Shown piece by piece: positions 13,979 through 26,279 of a DNA stretch of 64,000 bases (positions are counted from its first letter, which is position 1; every line of letters begins with the position of its first letter). The notes under the pieces were generated by a model that ran no database searches, was not told the DNA's origin, and was given only the letters and a program-made list of their open reading frames with translations. Position numbers and translations under genes: made by a program. The stretch comes from Amblyornis subalaris (Eukaryota > Chordata > Aves > Passeriformes > Ptilonorhynchidae): assembly GCA_018881555.1 (NCBI GenBank), contig JACAXG010000032.1, forward strand, positions 2,864,837 through 2,928,836. The letters run 5' to 3'.

Positions 13979-16884
13979 GAGTGACAGATAATCTAACACT
14001 TGGCAAGGCACCCCCAAATTTTCAAAGATTTACATATGGATTTAACTCTTTGCAGTTGATAGGAATCACACAGACTAAATTACATACATTGCTCTGAAAG
14101 TATAAGGAAACAGCTGTTGAAGGGAAAGACGCTGAGAGAATGCTGTACAAAGTGACGTGTTTGCATATCATTATACTGAATTGCAGGCTCTGCATTAATT
14201 TCTAGTGGGGAAAATTTATCACTGCAGAGAGGACCTGTCAAAGCAAAGATAAGGACTAACAGACTGTTTGACAGGCAGGAAAGAAGTGACCAACCAAAGC
14301 CTGTTCCACAAATAGAGGACAACACGGAAGTACAGCACAGGGATACTTGTGGGGAAATATGGGCATCAAGAAAGATGTCACTGAACAGGAATCACTGCAA
14401 CGGTGTGGGAAAGGTGGGAGGAAATCACCCAGAATACACAGAAGAGTATGNCTCACCCTGATCAGAGTGAGAATGTAAGGGACTGCATTTTATATAATCC
14501 AGCAAAAANAAGCACAGACCTGACGAGTCTGAGGTAATGGAGGGGAGCTTCTCCTGCACTCTCTGCTTACTTGCTGGGGAGGCAGAGCAGGAAAAACAGA
14601 AAGTCTCAATGCTGAACAAGCACTGCTCAACAATAGCCAAAAAAACACTGGTGTGTTATCAACGCCATTTTAGTCCCAAAACCAAAGCACAGCACTATTT
14701 GTGCTGCTAAGAAAATTAACTCCATNCCAGGCAGACCCAGTCGGGTACGTTGCTACAGACAGTCCCTCGAGCTGCCTATTGCTTGACACACTGCTTCTCC
14801 TGAACAAGGAAGTGCAATTCCAAGCTGTTCTGACAGGACTGGCCTTTTTCTGCCATCGCCCATCACACCACACCACACNCAGTTCTGCACTTAGTTTGGG
14901 TTGAGAAAGTCAGTGGAGAGATTGTGCTGCTCAGAATTCAACCTGATGTGAGTTTATGTGCAGGATTGATCAAGACAGGAATGAGGAACAACCAGGAATG
15001 AGGAGGGAAAGAAAGGAAAAAGTCCAACTTTAACACCCATTTGAAATGAGATGAAGAAAGCAAACTGATGTTCTGAGTCAGAGGCAAAAAAAAAGGAGCA
15101 AAATGAGCTTTCCATTTAATTTGTATAATGTTAAGTTTCAAGTAATGGGAAGAAAGTTAAGAGGAGATGTGAAAGTCATAGACTTCGAAAAATATGTAAA
15201 AGACATACTGATTTGAACAGAGAGCAGGACCAGAAGCTGGAAAATAAATTCGTGAGTCNGTATCAAAAATATGGCAACAGAATGGTGTGACCTGGTGAGA
15301 TAACAAAAAAGCTGAAGTGTAAAGAGAGTTATATATTCCTTTCCCTTTTTACAGATAGGGTTTCTAACTTGCTATACTGCCTGCGAGAGTGCCATCTGCT
15401 GATCCACAGGTAGGTTGCAAAAATGACCTTCCCAGGCAGGCTGCCCTTAGAGTTAGGAAAGAGACATTTCAGTTACTCAACCCTCCACTGCTTTCATGAG
15501 ACCAATGCACTATTATANGTATTGTACTGAGAAAATAAAAATCATTAGAACTCACAGGGGAAAAGGCTGGAACAAACATACTCAACACTTNAATAAAATA
15601 CAAGCAAATCTTTAGCAAACCTTGCACAGAAGGTGTACGTGCAAAAATCCTATTTNTGTTATGAGTATGGAAAGGTGCTTTACATAAAAAGGAGAGTTTG
15701 GGGGAGTATTTACACAGGTTTTTAACTCTCCAGTTAAATCCTCTTTCTAGAGTACATAAAATGTTAGGTAGTAAGCAGTAAAGGCAGATTCAGTAAGGCT
15801 CGTACTTTGTCTTTAGAGCTCTTCCTAAATTTACTTTATTGTTGTTCAGTTTGTCTTCTAACCTTCATAACTAAAATTCGCTGGCACTTCCCCCTCTTAC
15901 TGCCTGAAAAAAAATCTCACCCCCAAAGCAATTAATGCTGTTGTTTTCATCTTATCCAAAGATTGAGATGAAAATCTGAATTTGAATTAGTGTTGATGCT
16001 TTCTTCATTATCATGAGGGGAGGTCCCTGTGTCAATCAATTTGGTGTTTATGTGACCTAGAGGACTTGTTTTGTGTAGGAAATGAAATGCTTCAGAAAAC
16101 TGAAACAGAATTAATACATTGAGAATCTCCAGAAATGGTGCTAGAGGAAAGTTCTCATAAGAGTTATATAAATGAAAACCCCTTTTAACTCCACTGTCCT
16201 GAAAGTAGTGACTCCATGTTTTCACCAAGGTTAGGTTAAGGTTGGACCAAACTCATAAAATACCACCCTAAACAAGATGCACTCCAATTTAAGCTCTCCC
16301 TTGCTGAACACCAGCTCCGAGCATGGACAAGCTGTCCAGAAGGGGAGAGACAGAGGTCCCACATTAACCCTTTTAACCAGAGAGTTTGACAGCTCATTGG
16401 TAAATAAGGTGGTCACGACCGTGCTTGTAAGGGAATGGAGATACGGTGAGATAAAGTGACTTGCCAAATATCATACAGAAAATCCTTACCAGAGTGGCAA
16501 TAGAGCCTAAGCCTCCAGGTCTGAGCACGGCCTTAGATGTCAGACCACACTGACCTTGCAAAGAGAGCTTTGGCATCCCAAAGCAGAACCTGAACCTGAG
16601 TTAGGAACTGCAAACCCTTGAAAAATAATTTCCATAAACAACATTAATTGTCCTCTTAATCAGTCACATTTATATTCATTTAGATGTAAGTGAAGATTAA
16701 GTCTCCCCAGGGGGCTGGAAATAGCTGAAATAAACACAAAGTATTGTCTTTGGAGACACTAACCACAAGCAGTTGCTCATTAAAATCAGGTCTATTGCAG
16801 AAGACTGAGAAGTACTAAATGATGTACCTAGATCGAAAGAGGAATAGATTCTAGCAATTGCAGTCAGAATAGATTTTCCTCAGT
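13979..16884. other. AT-rich stretch, no gene seen
   Basis: No gene or clear repeat is seen. Several overlapping open frames at 14080-14904 carry N bases and no domain. A short CACAC-type patch lies near 14863-14880. Confidence 0.55.
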
Positions 16885-17420
16885 ACCTGGTAAAATAGCT
16901 GAAATACTAATTAAAGCCAGATAGAGTAACCAAACTGCACACATGAACAGCAGTTAGCAGGGATTAATACAGTTTGGAGAAAAGCAAGTCTTGCCCTATA
17001 TATACTAGAATTCTTTTATTGCATTAACAAAAGAGTCAGTGAAGAAGAGCCAGTTAAAATAGTTTACTGGAACCTCCTGGAAGCCTTTGATACAGTCTCT
17101 TACAATAGGCTGTTAAAAAGACAAAAATTAACTCCACTGGGACTGGGATTTTGCTCTCAGCAGCTGGAATGTGCTGTATTTTTAGAAAATGGTAAGGCTG
17201 CAGAAAACCAACTCAATGGATCAATTTGACATGCAGAAAAAAGCTATCAATGAGAGACTCCCAGCTTCCAAGTTGGGTCCAATGCTGTTGAGTGATCTGT
17301 GTGAAAAAACCACTGAAAATCCTACCAGTAACAGACACATTTAAACATCTAGAGGAGACTTGGGAAAAACTTGAGGATATCTAGTAATGATATAAAAATA
17401 GACATATGCATTAGGCTTTT
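16885..17420 (+). mobile_element. Decayed CR1/L3-clade LINE reverse-transcriptase fragment
   Basis: Read on the plus strand, the frame 16930-17226 stays open for 99 codons. It shows the conserved order of a CR1/L3-type reverse transcriptase: a KASLALYILEFF block (16981-17016, the usual 'KSCLTNLLEFF'), then EEPVKIVYWNLLEAFDTVSY (17044-17103, matching 'EPVDIVYLDFSKAFDTVSH'), then NRLLKR. Upstream, GGTAAAATAGCTGAAATA near 16891 resembles the preceding 'GKIVE..IIK' segment. Downstream, a degraded 'GVPQGSVLGPMLF' block is visible near 17253-17300, and a GATATCTAGTAATGATATAAA block around 17376 may continue it. There is no start codon and no intact catalytic FADD box, so this is a dead fragment. 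It looks much older than the bird CR1 copies in the window. Confidence 0.8.
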
Positions 17421-20400
17421 AGGTTTTAAATTAATTAAAACAACCAACAAAATTAACTACTTGACAACAAGGACACCTTCATTTCCCAAAAAATAAATAG
17501 GACTTCAGACAAAAATCATATTCTGTTTCAGCTGTTCTTCATTGCTGACCTCTTCCATGGAAAAAAAAAATCCCTGGTTCCTACTTATTTACGTTCCAGA
17601 ATCCACTTTTCAGTAACAAAAAGAGGCTGTAGGATCACAGTTTTACATTTGGTTGGCATACATCTTTGGATATTTGTGCATAGAAGTTCAACACGTGCAA
17701 ATGCTTGAGTGCCGTGGTACATGGTTACAACAGCAAAATTGTTCTCTATCTTTTTTAGTTGAATTTACAACAAAGCATGACTTGAAGACAACCTACAAAC
17801 TTTAAGTACAAGTGAAGAGATATCAACACTTTATCTGTAGAACAACATGTATGCCTTCAAAGAAAATCTCTTTTTAACACCTCAGAAACACTGTTAGGGA
17901 TTCTCATTTTTGCCTCTGAGATCTCGATTGTCTGCTTCACAACTTAGTGCTCACACATCTGAGTTATTGGAATGGACTGGTATACAGCTGTATAATTTCA
18001 GAGAGAAAATCCATAGTCTAAGCAAGTGATCTCAGTGTTGATGGAAGTTTTCTGAGAAACTTTGCCAGGTAAAATCCCCTGTCATTCAAGTTAAGCTTTA
18101 ATTCTGCAGTGAAGGACTGGAAAAATCTGGAAATAAACATTAACTCTGTTTAAGACCAGTTAATCTAATTTCAAAGACCCAATTACTATGACAGAAAAAA
18201 AGGCCAAAAAAATGAGGACAGTTTATCAGGTAGCTTTATACATAAGCTNGTGTTTGCCCCTTTTTTTGTGTGCCTTCTGACATAGGCACAAGTGAGTTAG
18301 GACTCAAATGTTAATGCTAATACATCTAAAAAGGCCTAAAGGTGAGACAGAAGCCAAAAATCAGAATTGCCCGCACAGATGTTGTAAATATACACTCACA
18401 GTCATTATAAAAATACACACTGTAATTCTTTTATTGATGAATACAAATGTACATGTTGCACAAGCACGTGTAGGGCAGCTGGGCACAGGCTTCTTGCAGT
18501 TCCAGATGCAGTTCACCATGCTGACAATGCAACCATATGGTCATGTCTGTATAAAGTGCTCAAATGGATGGCCTTTTTATTCCTGAAATTATGTGCACAT
18601 CTTTCTAGAAACCAAGCCCTTGATCTTCTTCTCTATCATGAGAAACCAGTTTTAAAGAAGAATGAGAACTGCTTCAAAATGAATGAAAGGGAATTTCTAT
18701 GCTGATAGTGGTGCTGAATGATGGCCATGGCTAGCACTATACACTTTTCTTTTCTCACTGCTCAAATCCTCAAAATGATAAGACAAAAGCTCCCCTGAGT
18801 GCCATTCGCAGCGACTTTATTCCTGTATTGTTATTGCACTGTCCCTCAATCCCAGTAGTCCAAAACTATCATCACCCCAAAGTTAATTGGATCTCATTGT
18901 GCATGTTCTCCATTAAGAGTGAGGTTCGCATATTGTTCTCATAGTAAGTGTTTAAAGATGAGTTCTCAAAATGTCTATTTGTATGAAACATATATTTTCA
19001 GTGCATAAAAGGTTATGTACCAAGGTTTGAACTGTGCCCTACCACTCCTCATAGAGTCCTTCACTCACAATAGGTAAATGATTTCTTAGTAGTTGAATAT
19101 TAACTTCCCACTTTGCATTCATGTTCAGTGACAGCTTTTATTTCCTGGCTATAAAATTCTTTTTTTTTTTTGTCTTGTCAAAGAGACACCAGCACTCCTA
19201 AAGCCAAAGTGGAGCTTTCATTAACCCTTTGGAAAGGAGTTAGAAATTGGTTGAGATATCAAGCAAAGGCTTAGGAAATTCTTTGTGGGCACTGGAAATC
19301 TGTTTAAACAGGTGGGCTTGTCCCAAGAAGAGGAATTTGAAAAAAAATAAAGTCTGACTTCTGAGATGGGGCTNCTCTTTGGTAGAAAGTACAAATGGAT
19401 AATTTTTTTTCCCCAAGAACTAGAGCTTGGGTATGAGGACTATCAATCACAAACCACCCTTACCTTCGCTGTTCCTAACCTGGGATTTCACTGTCACTTT
19501 CATATCGGCTTCCTCCTTCATGACACATACTTTGATAAACCACAGGAGAGCAAGGCTGCATGTAGCATCCGTTTCATTTAAAAAAGTTGTTCTTTAACTT
19601 ATCCTACATTTCAGCTAAATTATTTGGTTTGCTTAGTGTTTTTCACAGGAAAGAATGTCACCTATGATGTCTTATTCCAAGTTATCATCAGTTCCAGGTA
19701 GTTCAGAACACGGGCTCATAAACAAGCATTTCCTGAGATGTTAAATCGCTGAGTCAGGAAGAGGCAAGAGCTACTGTCAAAAGTTTATTCTCACAAAACA
19801 AAGTTAAAACAAACAGTAACCAGATTAATGTTGGCATCTTTTTAGTATCATAGCTAACATGAAATACTGTTAGAATTTGGTTTACATCAATTACATAAAT
19901 ATATACACATATATGTATAGTTTTTCACAAAACTATAGCCATGAAAAACATCATTTAATTTCCCTGTGGAAAACACTCCATCAAGAGTAAAATAAGTATG
20001 TATGATGTAGGAAAAGGCAAATTCTAAGAGCTGCTCTCTTAGAGGAAGAGTACTGAACTATAAATCTTTCTGAAGAGACAAATGCAAAGAAATCCTATTC
20101 ATTTTGCTTTGTCGGTGTATTCCAGTCTTCCTCACAGAATCAGGTAAGAAAAAGAAGGTATGTTTGGTTGCTAGCTATGAATTAAGAGAGGTGGACTCTG
20201 AACTGATAGAGAAAAATGGGATGTGCTCTAAATTTGTGAGACCTGGAAAATTATACTTGGGGAATCAGTTCAAATTCATTCTGATTTTTGAGTCTTTTGG
20301 GGGGAAACACAAACCATCTTTCCATCTTTTCAGGTTTTCTCTAAAAGGACTGAAGACTTGAAAAGGAGGTGAGAAATAAGCTTTGTCTGTGTACTAAATT

Positions 20401-21711
20401 AAAAAAAAAAAAAAAAACAAACGAAAAACAAGAGAAGCAGAAAGATATTAAATTACTTCTGCATAGGAAACATACAATGAAGCCAGAACAGAAGCTATGC
20501 TGAGAAGTGAGGATTTAGTAACTAAAGCACAAGACCATCCTGAATTTCAGAACTTACTAAAAAAAATCTGGTCCGTCTGCACAAATCTTGCTTTCAAATC
20601 TGGCAAGGTTCAACCACTGAAATCTTGAAAGCTTAAAATACCAGGAAAATTGTTTGTATTTATCAAATTCAAGAAGAAACTCTTAATAACATTCTCATAG
20701 ATTAAACTTATCAATTTCCACCCTAGTTTGTGGCATTTATCTAGGAAGACGTCTCTAGGAAAATTTTTTTTGGCTTTGCTTTGCATCTTCTTTTTATCAG
20801 TGCATTAATGTTATGTGTCTATGTGTTCTTGAAATCAGCTTCTGCTCCCATAATTTCTGTAACTCTCAGCATGAAATTCAGAGGGGTAAATCCAGTGAAG
20901 GAAAAAGCAATAGCAAAAGTAAACTTGTCTTCATGTTAGTATATAATACATAGCNGAATAAGCTCAAATTGAGAGACTGTATGAAAGGAATCAGAAATTT
21001 AATAGCAAATCCACCAATGAACTGAATAATATACATGTAATTAGACAGTTGTCTGAGAAAAAAAAAAAAATTAAAGATTAGTGTCAAAACCCGGTTACCT
21101 TACCCCTGAGAACAGGCAGGTAACGTGTCAATAACTGCGCTCATTTATGTATCTGTACTATTTATATATATCACTCAACCTGACTAGGCCACGCTGTAGG
21201 CTCCAGAGACTAAACCACATTAATTCTTTCCCTGAAAGCAGTTATGTACATCATTGTAATACAAAGATGTTTGGACAGGTTTGCAAAATCCTATTGTGTT
21301 TTGTATTTTGAGTCAGAATGACATTTACTATTAACATCAAAATGTATCAGCTACATCCTTGTGATTTATTTTTAAATTTTTATTTCTAGGTCATCAGAAC
21401 AGGAACTAATTAGTGATTATAAATTTTTCAGACTCTACCACAAGCTCTCATAGTCATAATAACCTCCATTCTCGTGCAGTTCCTTGTTCATTTTCAATGT
21501 TGCAACTACGAACTGGGCACATCAGGACAAATGAAGATGCTCACCACAAAAGGGCATTTGATACTGGTCTAAAGCAGCATTTGTGCAAGGAAAATGAAGG
21601 AGTAACAGTGGTGACACTACAGTGTTGGCCTGTGGTACCATCACCAAACAAAGCTCAAAGAGTGCAGCACAAGCAGAGCCCAAAGGCTCTCTTCACATGA
21701 AATAATAAAAT
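17421..21711. other. AT-rich stretch, no gene seen
   Basis: Nothing supportable is seen except poly(A)/poly(T) runs, notably near 19159-19171 and at 20401-20417. The open frames at 18308-18586, 19366-19581, 20104-20361 and 21413-21700 have no recognisable domain. Confidence 0.55.
20401..20417. repeat. (A)17 run
   Basis: Seventeen consecutive A, followed by an A-rich tail with occasional C and G. I see no retroposed gene body to the left that would make this a retrocopy tail. Confidence 0.8.
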
Positions 21712-22015
21712 ATCATAGAATCAGAGAATTGCTTAGGTTGTAAAAGACCTTTAATCATAGAAACATAGAATGGTTTGGGTTGTAAGGGACCCTTCACACC
21801 CTTCAATAGACCTGGTTGTTCAAAGCCCTGTCCAACCTGGCCTTGACCAGTTCCAGGGATGGGGCATCCACAGATTCTCCAAGCGACCTGTGCCAGTGCC
21901 TCACCACCCTCATGGCAAAGAATTTCTTCCTAATATTTAATCTAAAGCTACCCTCTTCCAGTTTAAAGCTATTCCCACTTGTCATATCATATTGATATGC
22001 CATGTGGACTTTCCC
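21712..22015 (-). mobile_element. CR1 LINE 3' end, with two tails in tandem
   Basis: The reverse complement gives the CR1 3' end. It starts with the ORF2 C-terminal remnant (NIRKKFFAMRVVRHWHR, then ESVDAPSLELVKARLD) at about 21830-21945, then the untranslated tail 'AACCCAAACCATTCTATG'. The tail is duplicated. One 3' terminus ends at 21758-21775, and another 43-46 bases of CR1 3' terminus (ACCTAAGCAATTCTCTGATT on the minus strand) lies directly beyond it, down to 21712. The copy is strongly 5'-truncated and similarity fades after about 21990. No functional protein is encoded; the frame 21803-22096 is this remnant. Confidence 0.93.
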
Positions 22016-23751
22016 ACACACAGGCATGCAACCGTGGGGGTAGATAGTGCTATACTTGTGTAACCCTAAGCATGTGTGTGATCCCACAGGAATCACCCCT
22101 GTGATTCTTGTCTTCAGAACAAGTTTGAGAATTGGTTAGATCTTTTCAAGTCTCTGGAGTTATTGATAGTCACTNTGAGTCATCTCGCCTGCAGTGTCTG
22201 TGCCTGGATACAAGCCAGTCATCCTAAATCCCTTTTATATTTAAATGAGGACAAACAGCACTGCTCGGGTGTGATTCAGATAGTCTGTTGGAGAAGTCTA
22301 CACTTGGTCAGAGGAACTGGTTGCAGTTGAGCAGAATTTAGGATGGGAAGAGATCTCTGAGCTCGTGAGTCCTATATTATCCCTGGAGAGAACAGCTTTG
22401 GCCTGAAGTCACCTATTACCTTTTCAACCTGAATTCTTGCCAGAAATGAGAATCAAAACCCATTTTTAACCAAAACTCTAGAAATCCCTCAGATGCACAG
22501 CAGTAATGCCACTTGCTCCATTTCTCCTGGGAGTCACAAAGGCCGCTTGTACCATGCAACTTTTTCCCTTTTCAAGCCAAGATGGATCCTTATATGTTAT
22601 TTCTTGCCCATCCCCATGTTTGCTTGCACAACCAGCCTCAGACCCTCTCTTTCATATATGTCCTAGGAGTCCTTCAGACAGTTTCTTCTGTCAGAAAACT
22701 CTCCCTCTGACGTGCTGCACACAGGGAACAAAAGTTGAGCCAGGACCGAGCACAGGTAAAGAGGTGTCTTGGCTCACAGGCTGGCAAGACACCCTCCCAG
22801 ACCATGTATTTCCCTGGCAGAAAGTGCAGAGGTGTTTCTGAGAGAGAGCAAGGNGCTGCTGCCACTACTCACGTGCATTTGCAGAATGTGTCTAGCGCAA
22901 TGGAAACAAGGATTTGAAATGCCAGATTTGAACCTCCTGGGGGTAGAGGCAGGCTATCAGCTTCCCTTTTCCAAAAAATAATTGAATAAAACTCCCCGGT
23001 TTCTCTTTCCATGGGGGAGATGCTGGTGGCACAATCCTTCCAATGGTCTCGCTGCTGGCTTACACGAGGGAGTAATTTTCACTGGAAACTAATCTTTACT
23101 GTGTCAGAGTCTCAGTGTCAATTTTATCTGTGTTTCTTGCTGTCACTGCTATTTTCCTCAGCAGCAGTGGCACTAGCCCTGCTATTAGCCACAGCTGGGC
23201 TTTACCTCAGAAGAGCCCAATGTCTTTTCGCTCAAAAAGTTACAGAAAGGGGCAGCATTAATAACAGTAAAATGATGCTAAAGGCGTTGCTGCTGAAGGG
23301 TAAAAGAGGTTAACTGGGCAAAGCTATGTTGGTCTGACCCAGGCGGGATCCCAATAGCAGGCTTAGAGTTCACTGATTTATATTCACATCCTAACCTGAG
23401 CTTTGCAACTGGAGCCCATTTCTAAAGACCTGTCTAAATAGGGGCAATCAGGAAAATGAACCTGACTTAACCAAAAGTGTGACTTGAAAGTGGATTAGCT
23501 GGAATGCATTTGTGAACACTCCTAGGAAGAATAAAAGTTGACTTGTTTCTATTTATTTTATTTCACTTTTGGCAAGGAGCTAATTAAAACTAATATGTTT
23601 TTATTCTCAAAAAGGATGTTAGCTACTGAATTTAATGTAATTTAATGGCATCACTTTAAAAGCTGAGTCATGTTAATGTTGGGGTTATTCTACATAAATG
23701 AGATCTATTTTAAAAACTCTTGCCAGAAAGATAAACTCCCAATATCTTTCT
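22016..23751. other. Unique stretch, no supported gene
   Basis: No repeat or gene is clear. The GC content is somewhat higher at 22500-23330. This segment holds overlapping open frames, including an ATG frame at 23011-23313 with one hydrophobic segment (listed separately). A segment near 22340-22370 (GGATGGGAAGAGATCTCTGA) weakly recalls a CR1 3' end, but not enough to call. Confidence 0.45.
23011..23313 (+). other. Small open frame with one hydrophobic segment, probably chance
   Basis: A 100-codon frame starts at ATG. Residues about 37-66 are strongly hydrophobic (FYLCFLLSLLFSS then AAVALALLLATAGLYL) and are followed by LRRAQ, which would fit a single membrane span with a positive inside flank. 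The rest has no recognisable domain. The start context is poor at -3 (T). No splice structure, promoter or homolog is evident, and leucine-rich frames arise easily by chance. I do not call it a gene. Confidence 0.12.
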
Positions 23752-23826
23752 TGGATCCTGATTCTGCAGCAACCACAGTTGATTCCTTGTATAAAGTTCT
23801 CTTGAAGGCAGTGGGGAATCTTTCTT
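23752..23826. repeat. Old palindromic interspersed repeat fragment
   Basis: The order GGATCCTGATTCTGCAGCAA, then AAGTTCTCTTGAAGGCAGTGG and GAATCTTTCTTG, matches the layout 'GGATCCTG..CTGCA..ACTC..TTGAAGTCAATGGGAATCTTTC' of the same ancient palindromic family as 1483-1566. This is recognised from memory of the motif and is degraded. Orientation is undefined because the family is palindromic. Confidence 0.45.
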
Positions 23827-26229
23827 GCTAAGTGCTAACTGTAGCAAATGGAGGCTGGAGAAATTAAACAATCTGATGGAATAGTGAGTAGCAGTTTTGA
23901 CAGCTGAATTCCATTCCATAATAATGTTCTCTGAACCCCAGGAAATTAGGATNTATTAATTTCTGCTGTAGCTTGTGCTCAGCATTGCTTGCTGTGGCTA
24001 AGTCTGTAGAAACAAACCACCACCAACAGAAAGACCACAAAGTTCTGTGGTTACATAGTTGTTTGTCTGTGGGATTTGTATAAATTGCTTGTATTTGTAA
24101 TCCCAAAGGAAATGAAGTTCAAGCAAACACATCTATCCCTTCGAGAAATAGGAATGTCTTTGTCTTGAAAGCCATAAGATCTCTATTTTTTCACTGATTC
24201 TACCTCTAGTTTGCTTATTAACATCTTTCCCCTTTTGTTTCTGATGCAGTGGTGTATATGTTCCTGTCTTACTGAGCTGTTATAGCAGGAGAGCTCAGAA
24301 CGGCAAGTGCTGCTTGATAAGCTACACTTGCAGTAGCTACAGTGCAGTAATTTTCCATGATAAATAATTTGAATATACAAAAATAGCAACATGCATAAAA
24401 ATGTTCAATATTTTGCAATACAAATATATTATCAACAATTTTTTTAAAGAGAAAATCAGAGCAGTAGCCCAATAAAAGAGGAAAAATGCTTACCCACCTC
24501 AGTATGAGTAGTAACAATTTCATAAGACATATTCATCTTTAATCTCTTTCAGGAGCTTCTGCCGGGTGGCAGAAGGCAGACTATTTCCCCCCCTTCCCTT
24601 CTTTTTTCCTATTTAAAAATCGTCTGAATTCATCATAATCAACACAATATATGTGCAATCATGAAAAATAGTCTGCAGCTCTGCTGGATGAAGCATATCA
24701 GCTTGTTCTCCAGTTTTAGAAAATTCTATTTTATGGCTATCACAATTGCAATGAAGGAGCAGAGTTGCAAGGAGAAGCTGTTTGAGAAACATACATAAGT
24801 ATTTTGAAAAAAAGACTAAATGATGACAAAACAAGGTCCTTATGAAATCATTAAAAAATAAAAAGTAATNAAAAGGGAATTCACCAGGGAAGCATGCAGG
24901 TGATATTGTTATGTGTGTTGTTTGAGAAAGTAAATTGAAAGAAAGTGACAAAAGAAAAATAATCTCCGACATGCATGCAAATATCGAGTTCTTTCATGAT
25001 GTCCCTGTAAAACCAAAATACAAGTAAATCTAGCAACAAAGTCCTGACTTTTCATCCCCTTATTGCAATCCTTTTAGATTTAAATTTAGATTTTTATATT
25101 TTCTGATCTACTTTAATTCTGTAAAATTTTAAGCTAATGATGAAAAAAACATTTGCCCTGATAATAAAGAGTTTTTAGGTTCTCCACCTCTGTTTTCAAT
25201 GCCTCATTATCCTTATTTATGGTATCTAAAGTCTGCAATTTGACAGGACTCTGAAATGCTTTACATTTTACAAGTCTGGAGACAAAGCATCCTACTTGTC
25301 CTCTACATATTTAGTGCTGTCAAATCATTAAAGCTCTCCCAAGGGTATCCCTCCTTGCCAAATTTGAGACGTTATTAAGATTTACAGGAGGAGTTTGAGA
25401 TTGGTGAACAGCAGTAGAATATTTCCTAAGTGAGTTTGTACCAGACAGACAGCTCCAAGTCTTAGAAGTTAGTCTCATTTTGCTGAAATTGCTGTTTCTT
25501 AGGGCTCATAAATAATTATAAACAACAGTGACAAAAAATGAGCTGAGAATAACAAGAAAAACTAGAGAACAATCTCGAAAGGGACCAAGCTGAAAAGTGC
25601 ACTGGCCTGAATCAAACCTCACTGAAGGAGAAAGGATGTGTAAGCCGAGTTCAAGAAGCTCACCCAGCTCTGGAAGCAAATGTGTGAGAGGCCTTGGGGT
25701 CCACTGACTGAGCAGAACACACAGACATTGAAAAACACGTCAGTCTTCACTCCCAATCCTTAGCCACTCCTGCCAGATGGATCTCAAAAACACACCCCAA
25801 CCCTCTGAAAATGCAGGCTTCTATAATCTCCCCTGTTGCAGAGAATTACTCATACAGAATGCANGATACAGCAGGGAAACTCATCCATACAGCAAAAGAT
25901 GTCAGGAGGAAAAAAACCCAGTATCTACCACCCTCTGCAACATTGAGTGGTTCTTCTTCCTTAAAGAAACAGAAATTTAAGGCTGAAAGTGATTAAGATT
26001 TTTCATAGAAATGATAGTGGGAAGTATCAGATAAGAGAATGATGAACTGAGAAACCTGGGAGAAAAGGTAGTTCTCCATCCTGAAAGAAAGAGTAACAGT
26101 GATAGGTAAGGTCACATACTTTAGAGTTGATGCCTGTGGTAAAAGGGGTTGTAACTTGTTGTAGATCAGCATAGGAGGTCATGGAAAAAAGGAATCGGAA
26201 GGGAATCCAAATCCTAGCAAATGCACCTC

Positions 26230-26232
<3 letters not shown>
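23827..26232. other. AT-rich stretch, no gene seen
   Basis: No gene is supported. The 119-codon ATG frame on the minus strand (24613-24972) is Phe/Leu-rich, broken by an N, and looks like a translation of AT-rich DNA. A pyrimidine tract lies at 24587-24608. Confidence 0.55.

Positions 26233-26276
<44 letters not shown>
26233..26276. repeat. (GT)22 microsatellite
   Basis: Twenty-two uninterrupted GT units, preceded by GC. Long GT tracts are usually length-polymorphic and can adopt Z-DNA. No gene context is visible. Confidence 0.97.

Positions 26277-26279
<3 letters not shown>

Noticed and set aside
22335..22375. GGATGGGAAGAGATCTCTGA as a CR1 fragment
   Set aside because: The match is short and the flanks do not continue the CR1 pattern.
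24613..24972. 119-codon minus-strand ATG frame as a membrane protein
   Set aside because: The Phe/Leu richness follows from AT-rich DNA, an N breaks the frame, and no motif is present.
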